From NCBI RefSeq assembly GCF_041431415.1, contig NZ_CP107845.1, positions 7,006,001 through 7,070,000 on the forward strand: DNA of 64,000 nt, in the 5' to 3' direction. Below, piece by piece: positions 44,460-54,900 of the stretch. A program made the translations under genes and the position numbers. Position 1 is the stretch's first letter, and every line of letters starts with the position of its first letter. The notes under the pieces were generated by a model. That model saw nothing but the letters and a program-made list of their open reading frames with translations, searched no databases and had not been told where the DNA came from. Origin of the DNA: Streptomyces sp. NBC_00513 (GTDB taxonomy: Bacteria > Actinomycetota > Actinomycetes > Streptomycetales > Streptomycetaceae).

Positions 44460-47400
44460 CCGGGCAGGGCGGGACCGGCGGGTCGAACGAAAGGACAACC
44501 GTGAGCGAGCTCGACACCCGCATCGCCGTCATCGGCCTCGCGGTACGGCTCCCGGGCGCCGAGGACGCCGTCGACCTGGCGGCCCTCCTCGGCCGCGACG
44601 GGGTCGAGGTCGGCGAGGTCCCGCCGAGCCGGTGGGCCCGCGAACTGTACCGGGGCGAGGGAACCCACCAGGGAACGCACCACCGCGGCGCGTTCCTGGT
44701 GGACCCGTTCTCCTTCGACCACGAGGCGTTCGGCTTGACGGCCGACGACGCCGTGTTCCTCGACCCCCAGCAGCGGGTGATGCTGGAGGTCGGCGCCCGT
44801 GCCCTGGAAGACGCCGGCTACCTGGGGGTGCGCCGCAGGCTCGACGCGGGCGTGTTCGTCGGCGCGCGCATGAACGGGTACGGATTCGACCGGGGCCGGG
44901 GGCTGGTTCCGCCCGGTACGCCGGGCTCCGCCGGCGAGCCCGGGCCCGCCGCCCTGTGGGGGCGGTCGCAGAACTTCACCGCGGCCTGGCTGTCCGACCG
45001 CTTCGACCTGGCGGGCCCGAGCCTGGTGGTCGACACCGCCTGCTCGTCCTCGCTGTCGGCGGTCTGGCTCGCCTGCCAGAGCCTGGCGGCCGGGACCTGC
45101 GAACTCGCCCTGGTCGGCGCGGTGGACCTGCTCATCGACCCGCTGACGTTCGTCCTCCTCTCCCGTACCGGGGCGCTCTCCCCGGACGGGCTGTGCCACA
45201 CCTTCGACAGCAGGGCCAACGGCTATGTGCCCGGGGAGGGAGCCGCCGCCCTGGTGCTGAAGCCGATGCCGGCGGCGCTGGCCGACGGCGACGTGATCCT
45301 CGGAGCGATCAGCGGGGTCGCGGTCAACAACGACGGGCGCACCATGGGCGTCACCACACCCAGCCTGGAGGCCCAGATCGATCTGCTGGGCAAGGCCTAC
45401 CGGACGATCGACCCGGCCACCGTCCAGTACGTGGAGGCGCACGGCACCGGCACCGCCATCGGCGACCCGATCGAAGTGCGGGCGCTCACCGAGGTGTTCG
45501 CCCGGCACGGTGTCCCGCGGAACTCCGTCGCGCTCGGCTCGATCAAGCGCCGGATCGGCCACCTGCACTCGGCATCGGGCCTCGCCGGACTCGCCAAGAT
45601 CATCCTCGCGCTCCGCGAGGGCACCGTCCCGGCCGTGGCGGTGGACTCGCCCAACCCGCGCCTCAACCTCGCCGACAGCCCCTTCCACCTGCCCGACACC
45701 GCCCACCCGTGGCCGGGCGCGCCCGTGCGCCGGGCCGCCGTGAGCGGATTCGGATTCGGCGGCACCAACGCCCACGTCGTGGTCGAGGCCGTCCCCCGCC
45801 CGGCCGGAGCCCCCGCCGGACCGCCGGTGACCGACCTGCTGAACCAGCCGGTCCACGTGCTGCCGCTGTCCGCTGACAGTCCGTACGCACTGCGCGAACT
45901 GGTCGCGCAGTGGCTGGAGTTCCTGCCGTCACTGGTGGACGAGCCCGGCGCTGTCGGCGACGCGTGCGCCACGGCCCGGCTGGCACGAGCGCACCGCGCG
46001 CAGCGGACGGCCGTCGTCGGAGCGGACGCGGATCAACTCGCCGCAGCTCTGCGCGCATGGCTCCTGACGCCCGCCGCCCCACCCGCCCACGTCGGCCCTC
46101 CCCACACCGTCGTCTCGATACGGCCGGAGGCCGCCGCGGCCCCGCCCGCGTGGCTGTTCGCCCTCGACCGTTCCACGCCGGCCGTACACGAGGTCGTCGG
46201 CCTGTTCGAGGCGGCCACCGGCACCCCGCCGGCCGAGTTCTCCGGCGAACTGCTGCGGATCCTGTCCGCGGTCGCCCTCGCGATCACCCTGCGCGAGCGC
46301 GGAGTGCCCGAGGAGGCCCTGGACCTGCCTCCGGGCTGGGAGGCGGTCGGGGACTTCACCTGGGGCCGCGTTCCGTTGGAGCGGGCCCTGGCCGACGTCC
46401 TGCGAGGAGCCGCCGACCCGTCCCACGACACCCGGGGCGGCGGCCCCGCCGGCCACGACCTCGTCGAACGGCTGGCCGGGGCCCGCGACGAACGGGAGGT
46501 CGACCTGGTACTCGCCACGATCGCCGCGGAGCTCTTCCGAGCGGGCCGGGACATCGACTGGGAGGCGGCCCGGCAGGCCACCGGCACGGCGTGGACCAAG
46601 CGGCTGCTGCCCCACGCCCAACCGCGCGGCCGGGCCCTGAACCTGGCCGAGCCCCTGCGCTCCGCCGAACCCGGGACGCCCGCGCAGCTGGTGTCGGACG
46701 AGGGGGCGGCCGGCTACACCTACGCCCGCGTCTTCGGCCCGGCCGAGGCACCCATCGCCCAGCACGCCGTGTACCGCACGCTCATGCTCCCGGGCGTGGC
46801 CTGGTTCGATTTCCTGCGCGAGGGCGCCGCCCTGCGCGGCGAACCCTTCCACGGGGCCCGCGACGTCCTCTTCCACCGCCCGCTCATCGCGTCCGGTGCC
46901 CGCCGGGTCATCGGCCGGGTCGCCGCCGACGGACGGTTCCGGATCGAGGACGCCGAGAGCGGAGAGCCCTACGTCACCGGCCGGCTCGCCACCGCGCAAC
47001 CGTCCGAGCCGCCGCTCCCCGTCCCCCTCGCCGCCCTCCTGGCCGACTGCGCCCGCTCCACCGTGCACGCGGGTTCCGGCCTCTACCGGTGGCTCCGCCG
47101 GATCGGCTACCACCACGGCCGGTACTACCGGAACATCTCCTGGGTGGCGAGCCTCCCCGACGGCGGCACGCTCGCCCGGATCGAGGGTCACCGACAGCGG
47201 GAGATGAACCGACCCGACGTGCACCTGTTCCCCGGACTCCTGGACAGCGTGACGGTCGCGGCGATCGACCCCGCGAACCCGGTGTTCGGCGCGGCGGACG
47301 CCACCGCGTTCATCCCGCTCTCGGTGGGCCGACTGGACGTCCTGGGACCACTGGACGAGGCCGCCTACGTACGGACCGAGATCGCCTTCTGGAACGACGA

Positions 47401-50400
47401 GGCCTGCCGGGTCACCCAGACCGTCACCGACGAGGCGGGCACCCCCCTGTTGGTCTTCGGCGACATGTCGTCCAAGCGGGTCCCCGTCGAGGCCTTCACC
47501 GCGGGCGAGCCGCCCGCGCCGGTCGAGTCCCCGGCGCCGATCGCGGCGCGGACGCCCGCGCCGGTCGAGTCCCCGGCACCGATCGCAGCGCTGCCGCCCG
47601 CGCCCGCTCCGACCCCCGCTCGCCCCGTGGCCCCGCCAGTACCCGCGGCGCCCACCGCCTCCAGGCCCGTACGGGCGCTCGCCTGGTTCCTGGCGCTGAC
47701 GGGCACCCCCGAGGAACACGCCGACACGGAGTTCCTGTCCGCCGGCTTCGACTCGGTCGGCCTGGTCACACTGAGCGAGCGCATCTCCCAGGAGCACGGC
47801 CTGTCCCTGTACCCGACGGTCTTCTTCGAGTACCCGACACCGCGGCAGTTCGCCGAGTTCCTCGCGGAGGAGGCACCGGCGCTCGTGGACACGCAGGCGG
47901 CGCCGACCGCTCCGCCCCCCGTGGCCGCTCCGGATCCCGAGGCGACTCCGGAGGCGGTCGCGAAGACCTCCGCGGCGACCGCGCAACCCGAAGTCCCGGC
48001 CGCACCGAAGGAACACGCGCCGTCGGGGCACGCCCCGACGGCGCGGGCCACCGCCACCGTCACCGCCACACCGCGCCCGGTCGCAGTCGACGCCGCCGGC
48101 CACGCGGAGGCGCGCTCCGAGGCAGTCCCGGCCTCGCGGCCGCGCGACATCGCCGTCGTGGGCGCCGCGATCCGGCTGCCCACCGCCGGTTCCCTGGCCG
48201 CCTTCGCCGAACTGCTCGTCGAAGGCCGGGACACGGTCCGCCCGCTGCCCGAAGGGCGATGGCAGAAGACGGAAGGGCCGGTCCCGCACGCCTCGTTCCT
48301 GGACCGCGTGGACGAGTTCGACCCCGCTCCCTTCCGGATCTCGGCCCGCGAAGCCCCCCTCATCGATCCGCAGGCACGCATCGTCTACGAGACGATCTGG
48401 GAAGCCCTGGAGGACGGCGGCCGGATCGGCACCCGCGCCCACGGCAGCACCGGTCTGTGGATCGCCTACAGCCACGACCACTACCACGAGGAGCGCGTGC
48501 GCCACGGCGTGGCCGACGGCCGAGGCCTCGGCCTGGAGGCGATGATCGCCAATCGGTTGTCGTACCTGATGGACTGGCACGGCCCGAGCGGACTCGTCAA
48601 CACCCTCTGCTCCTCCTCGCTGGTCGCCCTGCACTCGGCACTCCAGCACCTGCGCACCGGTGACATCGACACGGCGGTGATCGGAGCCGTGCACGCCGGC
48701 ATCAGCCCGGAGTACTTCCGGTCGATGGGCGACCTCATGGCCCTGTCACCCCGGCACCGCAGCCGCGCCTTCGACAGCACCGCCGACGGCTTCGTCCCCG
48801 GAGAAGGAGCCGTTGCCGTCGTCCTGCGAAGGTACGACGACGCCGTGCGCGACGGCGACCGGATCCGGGGCGTGGTCAAGGGCGCGGCCGTCAACCACGG
48901 CGGACGCACCAGCCGCTACTCAGCACCCAGCCCGCGAGCCCAATCCGACGTCATCACCGCGGCGTTGCGGGACGCGGGGGTGTCGGTGGAGTCGATCGGT
49001 CTGGTGGAGGCGCACGGGACGGGGACGGGGCTGGGTGATCCGATCGAGGTGGAGGGGTTGACCCGTGCGTGGCGTGGAGTCACGGACAGGTCGCAGTTCT
49101 GTGCGATCGGCTCCCTGAAGGGGAACGTCGGCCATCTGGAGCCGGCGGCGGGGCTCGCGGGCCTGGTGAAGGTGCTCCTCGCGATGGAGCACGGGATGGT
49201 TCCACCGTCACTGCACGTGGTGCGGCCCAACGACCACATTCGCTTCGAGGAGACCCCGTTCTATCTGGCCGACCGTGCGGTGGAGTGGCCGCGCGACGGC
49301 GGTCCCCGGCGGGCGGCGGTGAGTGCCTTCGGCATGGGTGGCGTGAATGCCCATGTGATCGTCGAGGAGCCTCCTGTTCCGTCGATGCGTGAGGTGCCGG
49401 TTCAGGATTCGTTCGTCGTGCGGGTGAGTGGGGCTGACGAGTCGGCGTTGCGGTCGCTGGCGGGTGTGTATGCGGGTGAGTTGGTGGGTGCTTCTGCTGA
49501 GGTGTTGGGGGATTTCGCTTTCTCGGCGAATGTAGGTCGTGCGGGGCATCGTTTTCGTGCGGTGGTGGCTGGTGTTGATTCGGGTGCGGTGGTGGCTGGT
49601 TTGCGGGATGTGGTGGGGGGTCGGGCCGCTGTTTCTCGTAAGGGGGGTGTTGCGGTTCCGAATGTGTTCATGTTCACGGGTCAGGGTTCGCAGTATGTGG
49701 GTATGGGGCGGGGTTTGTATGTGACGGAGCCGGTGTTTCGGGCTGCGTTGGATGAGTGTGCGGAGTTGTTGGTGGGGCATTTGGATGTGCCTTTGTTGGA
49801 TGTGTTGTTCGGTGGTGTGGGTGGGGGGTTGGATCGGACGCGGTATGCGCAGGTGGGGATTGTTTCGGTGCAGGTGGGGTTGGTGCGTTGGTTGGAGTCG
49901 GTGGGGGTTCGTGCGGATGCGGTGGTGGGTCACAGTCTGGGTGAGTTGACGGCTGCGTGGGCTTCGGGTGTGTTGGGGTTGGCGGATCTGTTGCGGTTGA
50001 CGGTGTTGCGTGGGGAGTTGATGGAGGGGCAGCCGGGTCGGGGTGCGATGGCTGTGGTGCATGGGGATGTGGGGGTTGTGGTGGAGGCTCTGGTTGGGTT
50101 TCCGGGGGTGGAGGTGGCGGCTTTCAATGGGCCGCGGGTGGTGACGGTTTCGGGGCCGGCGGATTCGGTGGCGGCGTTCTGTTCGGGGTCGGGTTTGCGG
50201 ACTTCTCCGTTGGTGGTGAGTCATGCGTTTCATTCGGTTCTGATGGAGGGTGCGGTGGGGCCTTTTGTGGAGGCGGTGGCGGGTGTGGGGTTGTCGGCTC
50301 CGGTGATCGGGTTTGTGTCGTCGGTGTCGGGTGGTTGGCATTCGGCGGGTTCGGTGGGGGATCCGGGGTATTGGGGTCGGGCGATTCGTGAGCCGGTTCG

Positions 50401-50818
50401 TTTTGGTGAGGCGGTGGCGACGGTGTCGGGGTTGGGTGCGGGGGTGGTGTGGGAGGTTGGTTCGCATCCGCAGTTGACGTCGTTGGCTCGTGCTTCGTGG
50501 GGTGGTGCGCAGCCGGTGTGGTTGAGCACGTTGCGGCGGGATCGGGTGGATCAGGTCGAGGTGCATGGGGCGTTGGCGGCGTATGTGAACGCGACGTCGG
50601 CGGATCTGGACTGGTCGGGGGTTCATGCCGGGAAGGGGCAACGGACGATCACCCTTCCCACCTACCCCTTCAACCGGCAGCGGTTCTGGATATCCGCCGG
50701 CCCGCACGCCACGACGAACCCGCACGCCACGACGAACCCGCACGCCACGACGAACCCGCACGGCACGACGAGTACGAACATCGAGAACGAGACGAAGAGG
50801 CACCGGAACCATGGCTAG
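44456..50818 (+). CDS. PKS 3: KS-(degenerate DH)-ACP-KS-AT
   Basis: 2120 aa from ATG 44456, which overlaps the stop of PKS 2 (ATGA). A GTG at 44501 with AAAGGA upstream would remove 15 aa and is a fair alternative. Module 5: KS5 from about residue 20, Cys196 (DTACSSS); a DH-like fold with H770 in HAVYRTLMLP, where the usual Gly is Arg, and D930-S-V-T-V934, where the usual Gln/His is Val, so dehydration is doubtful; ACP Ser1100 (GFDSV). Module 6 begins with KS6 from about 1231, Cys1385, and AT with Ser1827 and HAFHS (malonyl type), in a DNA block nearly identical to PKS 1. The tail has four PHATTN-like repeats. DH, KR and ACP of this module are on the protein after the next gene. Confidence 0.92.
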   Translation: MTGQGGTGGSNERTTVSELDTRIAVIGLAVRLPGAEDAVDLAALLGRDGVEVGEVPPSRWARELYRGEGTHQGTHHRGAFLVDPFSFDHEAFGLTADDAVFLDPQQRVMLEVGARALEDAGYLGVRRRLDAGVFVGARMNGYGFDRGRGLVPPGTPGSAGEPGPAALWGRSQNFTAAWLSDRFDLAGPSLVVDTACSSSLSAVWLACQSLAAGTCELALVGAVDLLIDPLTFVLLSRTGALSPDGLCHTFDSRANGYVPGEGAAALVLKPMPAALADGDVILGAISGVAVNNDGRTMGVTTPSLEAQIDLLGKAYRTIDPATVQYVEAHGTGTAIGDPIEVRALTEVFARHGVPRNSVALGSIKRRIGHLHSASGLAGLAKIILALREGTVPAVAVDSPNPRLNLADSPFHLPDTAHPWPGAPVRRAAVSGFGFGGTNAHVVVEAVPRPAGAPAGPPVTDLLNQPVHVLPLSADSPYALRELVAQWLEFLPSLVDEPGAVGDACATARLARAHRAQRTAVVGADADQLAAALRAWLLTPAAPPAHVGPPHTVVSIRPEAAAAPPAWLFALDRSTPAVHEVVGLFEAATGTPPAEFSGELLRILSAVALAITLRERGVPEEALDLPPGWEAVGDFTWGRVPLERALADVLRGAADPSHDTRGGGPAGHDLVERLAGARDEREVDLVLATIAAELFRAGRDIDWEAARQATGTAWTKRLLPHAQPRGRALNLAEPLRSAEPGTPAQLVSDEGAAGYTYARVFGPAEAPIAQHAVYRTLMLPGVAWFDFLREGAALRGEPFHGARDVLFHRPLIASGARRVIGRVAADGRFRIEDAESGEPYVTGRLATAQPSEPPLPVPLAALLADCARSTVHAGSGLYRWLRRIGYHHGRYYRNISWVASLPDGGTLARIEGHRQREMNRPDVHLFPGLLDSVTVAAIDPANPVFGAADATAFIPLSVGRLDVLGPLDEAAYVRTEIAFWNDEACRVTQTVTDEAGTPLLVFGDMSSKRVPVEAFTAGEPPAPVESPAPIAARTPAPVESPAPIAALPPAPAPTPARPVAPPVPAAPTASRPVRALAWFLALTGTPEEHADTEFLSAGFDSVGLVTLSERISQEHGLSLYPTVFFEYPTPRQFAEFLAEEAPALVDTQAAPTAPPPVAAPDPEATPEAVAKTSAATAQPEVPAAPKEHAPSGHAPTARATATVTATPRPVAVDAAGHAEARSEAVPASRPRDIAVVGAAIRLPTAGSLAAFAELLVEGRDTVRPLPEGRWQKTEGPVPHASFLDRVDEFDPAPFRISAREAPLIDPQARIVYETIWEALEDGGRIGTRAHGSTGLWIAYSHDHYHEERVRHGVADGRGLGLEAMIANRLSYLMDWHGPSGLVNTLCSSSLVALHSALQHLRTGDIDTAVIGAVHAGISPEYFRSMGDLMALSPRHRSRAFDSTADGFVPGEGAVAVVLRRYDDAVRDGDRIRGVVKGAAVNHGGRTSRYSAPSPRAQSDVITAALRDAGVSVESIGLVEAHGTGTGLGDPIEVEGLTRAWRGVTDRSQFCAIGSLKGNVGHLEPAAGLAGLVKVLLAMEHGMVPPSLHVVRPNDHIRFEETPFYLADRAVEWPRDGGPRRAAVSAFGMGGVNAHVIVEEPPVPSMREVPVQDSFVVRVSGADESALRSLAGVYAGELVGASAEVLGDFAFSANVGRAGHRFRAVVAGVDSGAVVAGLRDVVGGRAAVSRKGGVAVPNVFMFTGQGSQYVGMGRGLYVTEPVFRAALDECAELLVGHLDVPLLDVLFGGVGGGLDRTRYAQVGIVSVQVGLVRWLESVGVRADAVVGHSLGELTAAWASGVLGLADLLRLTVLRGELMEGQPGRGAMAVVHGDVGVVVEALVGFPGVEVAAFNGPRVVTVSGPADSVAAFCSGSGLRTSPLVVSHAFHSVLMEGAVGPFVEAVAGVGLSAPVIGFVSSVSGGWHSAGSVGDPGYWGRAIREPVRFGEAVATVSGLGAGVVWEVGSHPQLTSLARASWGGAQPVWLSTLRRDRVDQVEVHGALAAYVNATSADLDWSGVHAGKGQRTITLPTYPFNRQRFWISAGPHATTNPHATTNPHATTNPHGTTSTNIENETKRHRNHG
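48959..50680 (+). repeat. 1722-bp near-identical duplication, copy C (KS 3' part + AT)
   Basis: Gap-free match to 33346-35067. It starts sharply at GCGGCGTTGCGGGACGCG and ends at CCTTCAACCGGCAG, just after the AT. Third codon positions here are often T or G in runs such as GTG/TTG/GGT, unlike flanking C-rich codons. Confidence 0.93.
50701..50772 (+). repeat. 18-bp tandem repeat x4 at end of PKS 3
   Basis: Unit CCCGCACGCCACGACGAA, four copies, the last with two changes. Encodes PHATTN repeats at the C-terminus. Copy number could vary without a frameshift. Confidence 0.9.
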
Positions 50819-51932
50819 CGAATACGGACTGAAGCGACACTTCAACGGCGAAGCGGCACGCCTGATCGGCGGCAAGATCCGCACCGTCCACCCCGCATTC
50901 GATGTGGAGGGCTACGCCGCAGAGGTCGAGGCCCACATCCCCGACAAGGAACTGAAGGACCGGGTCCTCGTCCTGGCAGAAGGGCTGCGGACCCGTCTGC
51001 CCGCGGAGTACCCCGACGCCCTGCCGATCCTCCTGTCCGTTCTCGGCGACGAACTGGCCGAGGGCGAGGGCATGTTCAACACCAGCTGGTTCCTCATGCC
51101 GGTCGCCCGCTTCGTCGAGGAGTACGGCCTGGACCACCCCGACGCGTCACTGGACGCCATCGAGGAGATCACCAAGCGGCACACGGGCGAATACGCGATC
51201 CGGCCCTACGTCGAACAGCACTACGCGCTGACCATGGAACGCGTCGCGCAATGGGCCCAGAGCCCCAGCCACAACGTACGGCGGCTGGCGACCGAAGGCA
51301 TCCGCTCCCGGCTGCCCTGGGCCCGAACCCTGACCGTGTTCGTCAAGGACCCGCTGCCGGTCCTGGACATCCTCGAACCGCTGCGCAGCGACTCCTCCGA
51401 GTACGTGCGGAAGTCCGTCGCCAACAACCTCAACGACATCTCCAAGGACAGCCCCGACCTCGCCCTCGCGACCGCGCTCCGCTGGCTGGAGGAGAGCCCC
51501 ACCCCCGAGACCAACTGGATCGTCAAGCACGGGCTGCGCACCCTCGTGAAGAAGGGCGACCAACAGGCCCTCGCCATCCTCGGGGCCACGGGCGGCGAGC
51601 ACGTCAAGGTGCCCCGGCTGCGGATCACCCCCGGGGCCGTGACCATCGGGGACACCCTCGTCATCGACTTCGACATCGAGAACACCGACGACCGGCCGCA
51701 CAGCATCGCCGTCGACTACGTGGTGCACCACGTGCGCAAGAACGGGCGCAGCATCCCGAAGGTCTTCAAGCTGACCACCATCGAACTCGGCCCCGGCGAA
51801 CGGCGGTCCCTGGAGAAGACACACACCATCAAGGAGATCCAGACGCGCCGCTACTACACGGGCGAGCACACCGTCGACATCCAGGTGAACGGACTCGCCC
51901 TGGCCACCGGACGATTCGACCTCCAGACGTGA
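50811..51932 (+). CDS. alkC: AlkC-type DNA glycosylase (HEAT-like repeats + C-terminal Ig-like domain)
   Basis: 373 aa from ATG 50811, overlapping PKS 3 by 8 bases. Residues about 1-260 are alpha-helical HEAT-like repeats of the DNA alkylation repeat superfamily (HTGEYAIRPYVEQHY, SPSHNVRRLATEGIRSRLPW, SSEYVRKSVANNLNDISKD, NWIVKHGLRTLVKKGD). Residues about 265-373 form the Ig-like domain of the longer AlkC subgroup (DYVVHHVRKNG, PKVFKLTTIELGPGERRSL, YYTGEHTVDIQVNG). AlkC removes alkylated bases such as 3-methyladenine without base flipping; the related AlkD-type YtkR2 gives self-resistance in yatakemycin producers. Its place between the two halves of a split PKS module, overlapping both neighbours, makes self-protection from a DNA-alkylating product the best inference. 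Confidence 0.88.
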   Translation: MASEYGLKRHFNGEAARLIGGKIRTVHPAFDVEGYAAEVEAHIPDKELKDRVLVLAEGLRTRLPAEYPDALPILLSVLGDELAEGEGMFNTSWFLMPVARFVEEYGLDHPDASLDAIEEITKRHTGEYAIRPYVEQHYALTMERVAQWAQSPSHNVRRLATEGIRSRLPWARTLTVFVKDPLPVLDILEPLRSDSSEYVRKSVANNLNDISKDSPDLALATALRWLEESPTPETNWIVKHGLRTLVKKGDQQALAILGATGGEHVKVPRLRITPGAVTIGDTLVIDFDIENTDDRPHSIAVDYVVHHVRKNGRSIPKVFKLTTIELGPGERRSLEKTHTIKEIQTRRYYTGEHTVDIQVNGLALATGRFDLQT

Positions 51933-54900
51933 GCGGCGTCGGAACACACCTCAGCGCCGCCGATCCGCTCGTTTCCGACCACCGGATCGGCGGCACCCCG
52001 GTCGTCCCCGCCGCCGCGCAGATCGACGCCGTACTGTCGGCCTGCGACATCGGGCGCCCCGACTGCCGCTGGGAGTTGGAGCGGATCGCCTTCCGGACAC
52101 CCCTGCTCGTCACGGGAGCCGTGGCCGAGATCGAGGTCCGCACGGCGGAGGACGGCCGGTGCGCCCTGCGCTCCGTGCCGCCCGGAAGCGACGGCGTACC
52201 GGTCGAGCACAGCACCGCCCGGGCCACCGGCAGCCCGCTGCCGCCGCCCCGCTACGTCGACGTGGCGGCGCTGCGCGCCGGCTGCACGGAGCAGGTGCCG
52301 TTGTCGGACGTGGCCGCGTGGCGTGAGGCGAGCGGGATCGCCTACGGGCCGGCGTACCGGGCGATCCGGTCGGCGCACCGGGGCCCGGGCCGGATGCTGT
52401 TGATGCTCCGGGCCGCGGAGGACCCGAACGCGACGGCGGCGCCCCCCTTCGTGCCGCCGCCGCTGCTCGACGGCGTCTTCCAGGCGCTCGGCATGCTCGA
52501 CGCCGGTGCGGCCGGGGCGTGCCTGCCCTGGTACATCGGCCGGCTGGAGGCCCGCCGCCGCGTGTCCGGCACGGTGATCGCCCTGGTGGAACGGGACGAG
52601 CCGACCGCCGCCGAGGGCGCGGGGGGCGTCGTACGAGGGCGTGCCCTGGTCTGCAACCAGCAGGGGGAGGTCCTGCTGGAACTGGACCGCATCACCCTCA
52701 AGGCCGCCCGGCTCGCGGAGCCCCCGGAGCCCCCGGAGCTCCCGGAGTCCACGGCGACGGCCACCCCCGCCATTGCGGCCACTCCTGCCACGTCGGCCGC
52801 CGCACCCGCCCGGCGGGTCGAACCGGGGCAGGCGCCACCCTCGACCGCCGCGATCCCCTCGACCGCTGCGATCGAGACCCTCGTCTGGCACCGGGCGGAC
52901 CCGGCTCCGGGACACGCGCCCGCGGTCGAAGGCCCCGTGCTGGTCGTGTCCGCCCACGCCCCCCGTCCCCCGGCGGGCCGGGACGTCCTGCACCTGACAC
53001 CGGAGCAGTTCGCCGCAGGAGGCCTGGAGACCCTGCCGGCGGACACCGCCTTACGGGACGTGGTGTACGTGGCGCCGCGCGGGCTCACCGGCGAGGCACA
53101 GGTCACGCAGGCGCTGCGGGAGGTCTTCGCGCTGGTGCGCCGGATCCTGGCCCGTCCGCCGACGCCCTCCTTGCTGATCGTCACCACCGCCGCCCACCAG
53201 GTGACGACACAGGACATCGTCGACCCCTTCATGACCGCTCTGTGGGGTCTCGGGCGCACCCTGCGGGTCGAGCATCCCCGCAGCACGATCCGCCTGCTCG
53301 ACTTCGACCCTCAAGCCGACTTCGACCCTCAAGTCGACTTCGACCCTCAAGCCGACCTCGACCCTCAAGCCGACTTCGACCCTCACGCCGACCTCGACCC
53401 CGGCGAGCCCGCCGGCCCGCAGGGCGACGGTTCCGGCACCCTGTGGGAGGCGCTGGGTCAGGACCGGCCGGAACTCGCCCGGCGCGGCAACGCCTGGTAC
53501 GAACCGTTCTTACGGCCGCACCCGCCGACGGACGCCACCGACGAGGCGCGCCACCGAGGCGGCCGCTTCCTGATCACCGGCGGCATGGGCGGCATCGGCC
53601 TGAGTGTCGCGGAGTACCTCTCCGAGGCGGGCTGCGCCCATCTCACACTGGTCGGGCGGACCGTCCCCGACAGGGGAGAGGCCCGGGAGCGCCTCGACAG
53701 GCTGGCGGAGCGCTGTGACCTGGACATCATCGCGGCGGACGTCCGCACGTTGGGGGAGGCACTGTCCGAAGCCCCGCGCTACGACGGGGTGTTCCACGCC
53801 GCCGGAGTCCTGCGCGACGGCCTGGCACGCGGATTGACGTCGGATCAGATAGATGCCGTCCTCGGACCCAAGATCGGCGGCGCGCACGCACTCGCCGACC
53901 TGGTGTCCGGGTACGAACAACCCGCGTTCGTCGCCCTGTTCTCCTCGGTGGCGGCGGTACGGGCGAACCTCGGCCAGAGCGCCTACGCCGCGGCCAACGC
54001 CTACCTGGACGGCTACGCCGCCCGCCAACGCGCCGAGGGCCGGCCCTGGTACAGCCTCGGCTGGGGCCTGTGGACCGTCGGCATGGGCGAGTCCATCGCC
54101 CCCAAAGCCGCCGCGCACGGAGTCCCCGCCCTCACCGCGGGCGACGGCATCGGCCTCCTCCGCACGGCCCTGGGGCAGCCGCCCGCGCACTACGTCCTGT
54201 CCGCCGCCGCGAAAGCGAAGGATGCACCCATGACTGCTGTCACGCCCGAAACCGGACTGTGGCCGTCGCTGACCCACGCGATCGGCAGAGTCCTGCTCGT
54301 CGACAACGTGGCCGCCGAGGACGACCTGCTGGAGCTGGGCCTCGACTCGATGATGGCGGTCGAGCTGGCCGCGACGCTCGCCGCCGACGGGTTCGAAATC
54401 GACCCGATGGTGTTCTTCGAGCGCACCAACGTCGGCGCGCTGTTCACCCACCTCGAATCGCTCCCGCGCAGCCTCCCCTCCCCGGCCTCCGCCCCAGCAC
54501 CCACCCATCCCCCCACCCCCGCCCCGCTCCGTGAGGTGCGCGCGCCGGCCCCGGCGGACAGGTCACGCGGCGCGATACAGCAGGCGCAACCGCAGCCGCA
54601 GCAGCCGCACCAGAACCAGCAGCCGCAGCCGGCCGCGACGGAGCGGGCCGCCGGTGCCTCCTTCGTCCCCGACTGGGACCGCTTCAGGGACGTGCCGCAC
54701 GCCCCGCCCACCCCGGCGGCGACGCCGGCCCCCGTCCTGCCCCGGGCCCCCGAGCCCCCGGCCCCCGCAGCCGTCCCCGCCCCGGGAGCCGACCGCATAC
54801 CGCGCCGCACCCTGCCCGGCCGGTTGGCCGACGCGCCCCACGGCAGGTTCCTCGACCGCCGCATCGACGCCCTGTCGGCGGAGGACCGTCTGATCGTCGC

